From NCBI GenBank assembly GCA_964443025.1, contig CAYUEL010000045.1, positions 1 to 14,851 on the forward strand: a stretch of 14,851 bases of DNA. The letters are read 5' to 3'. This document shows, in pieces, positions 14,794-14,851 of this stretch. Source of the stretch: JAJFKJ01 sp964443025 (GTDB lineage Bacteria > Pseudomonadota > Gammaproteobacteria > JABCZS01). The notes below the pieces were generated by a model, which had not been told where the DNA came from, searched no databases, and saw only the letters and a list, made by a program, of their open reading frames with translations. Each line of letters opens with the position of its first letter. The stretch's first letter is position 1. A program made the position numbers and the translations under genes.

Positions 14794-14851
14794 CCGACCT
14801 TTTTTGCCGAACGTAAGCGAGCGTAGCGAGGAGAGGCAAAAAATCGGTCGG
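14794..14851. repeat. Inverted repeat at the window's right edge
   Basis: CCGACCTTTTTTGCC (14794-14808) pairs with GGCAAAAAATCGGTCGG (14835-14851), with a two-base bulge. The loop holds AACGTAAGCGAGCGTAGCGAG, a short direct-repeat-like AGCGAGCGTAGCGAG motif common in dispersed bacterial palindromes. The element may continue beyond the window. The gap 14122-14851 otherwise holds only the repeats and terminator listed; I see no convincing large gene in it. Confidence 0.6.

Noticed and set aside
14559..14816. Plus-strand 85-codon ORF at the right end
   Set aside because: It runs through the 26-bp-arm inverted repeat and the edge palindrome and has no ribosome site or recognisable composition.

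Overview
The window looks like a chromosomal segment of a moderately AT-rich gammaproteobacterium. The recombination gene pair, the lineage-specific proteins with no recognisable family, and the dense palindromic repeats in the gaps suggest an intracellular or host-associated member of Legionellales (Coxiella/Legionella/Berkiella-like). That placement is an inference from gene content, not from a marker gene.

Left part (1-5254): a probable double-strand-break repair pair on the + strand. An AddB-like PD-(D/E)XK/Fe-S nuclease (73-2043) overlaps an AddA/RecB-like UvrD helicase-nuclease (2024-5254). The AddB-like gene seems to continue upstream in the same frame but is interrupted by two stop codons (TAA at 16, TAG at 43), so its N-terminal part is probably lost or separately encoded. 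A 5'-nucleotidase (5367-6272) with two visibly homologous halves follows, behind a dispersed hairpin repeat and an apparently leaderless promoter.

Middle part (6258-13012): an accessory islet. It has a convergent two-membrane-segment protein of unknown function (6258-7562, minus), an AbrB-type antitoxin/PIN toxin pair (7740-8377) with a strong promoter and a clear dyad operator, and two large unrecognised proteins in tandem (8555-11101 and 11192-13012). The first of these is an ancient internal duplication of a roughly 400-residue unit. The second has an acidic/Ser-rich, probably disordered second half with a 24-residue tandem repeat. None has a secretion signal that I can recognise. Together they look like host-interaction or lineage-specific proteins, possibly secreted effectors, but this is unproven.

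Right part (13013-14851): a cluster of GAAG-loop palindromes, an APH/macrolide-kinase-like phosphotransferase (13219-14121) whose last codons lie inside another dispersed palindrome, and then about 730 bp without a convincing large gene. That stretch contains four distinct inverted-repeat elements and a minus-strand intrinsic terminator, which may end a small RNA or a 23-codon ORF.
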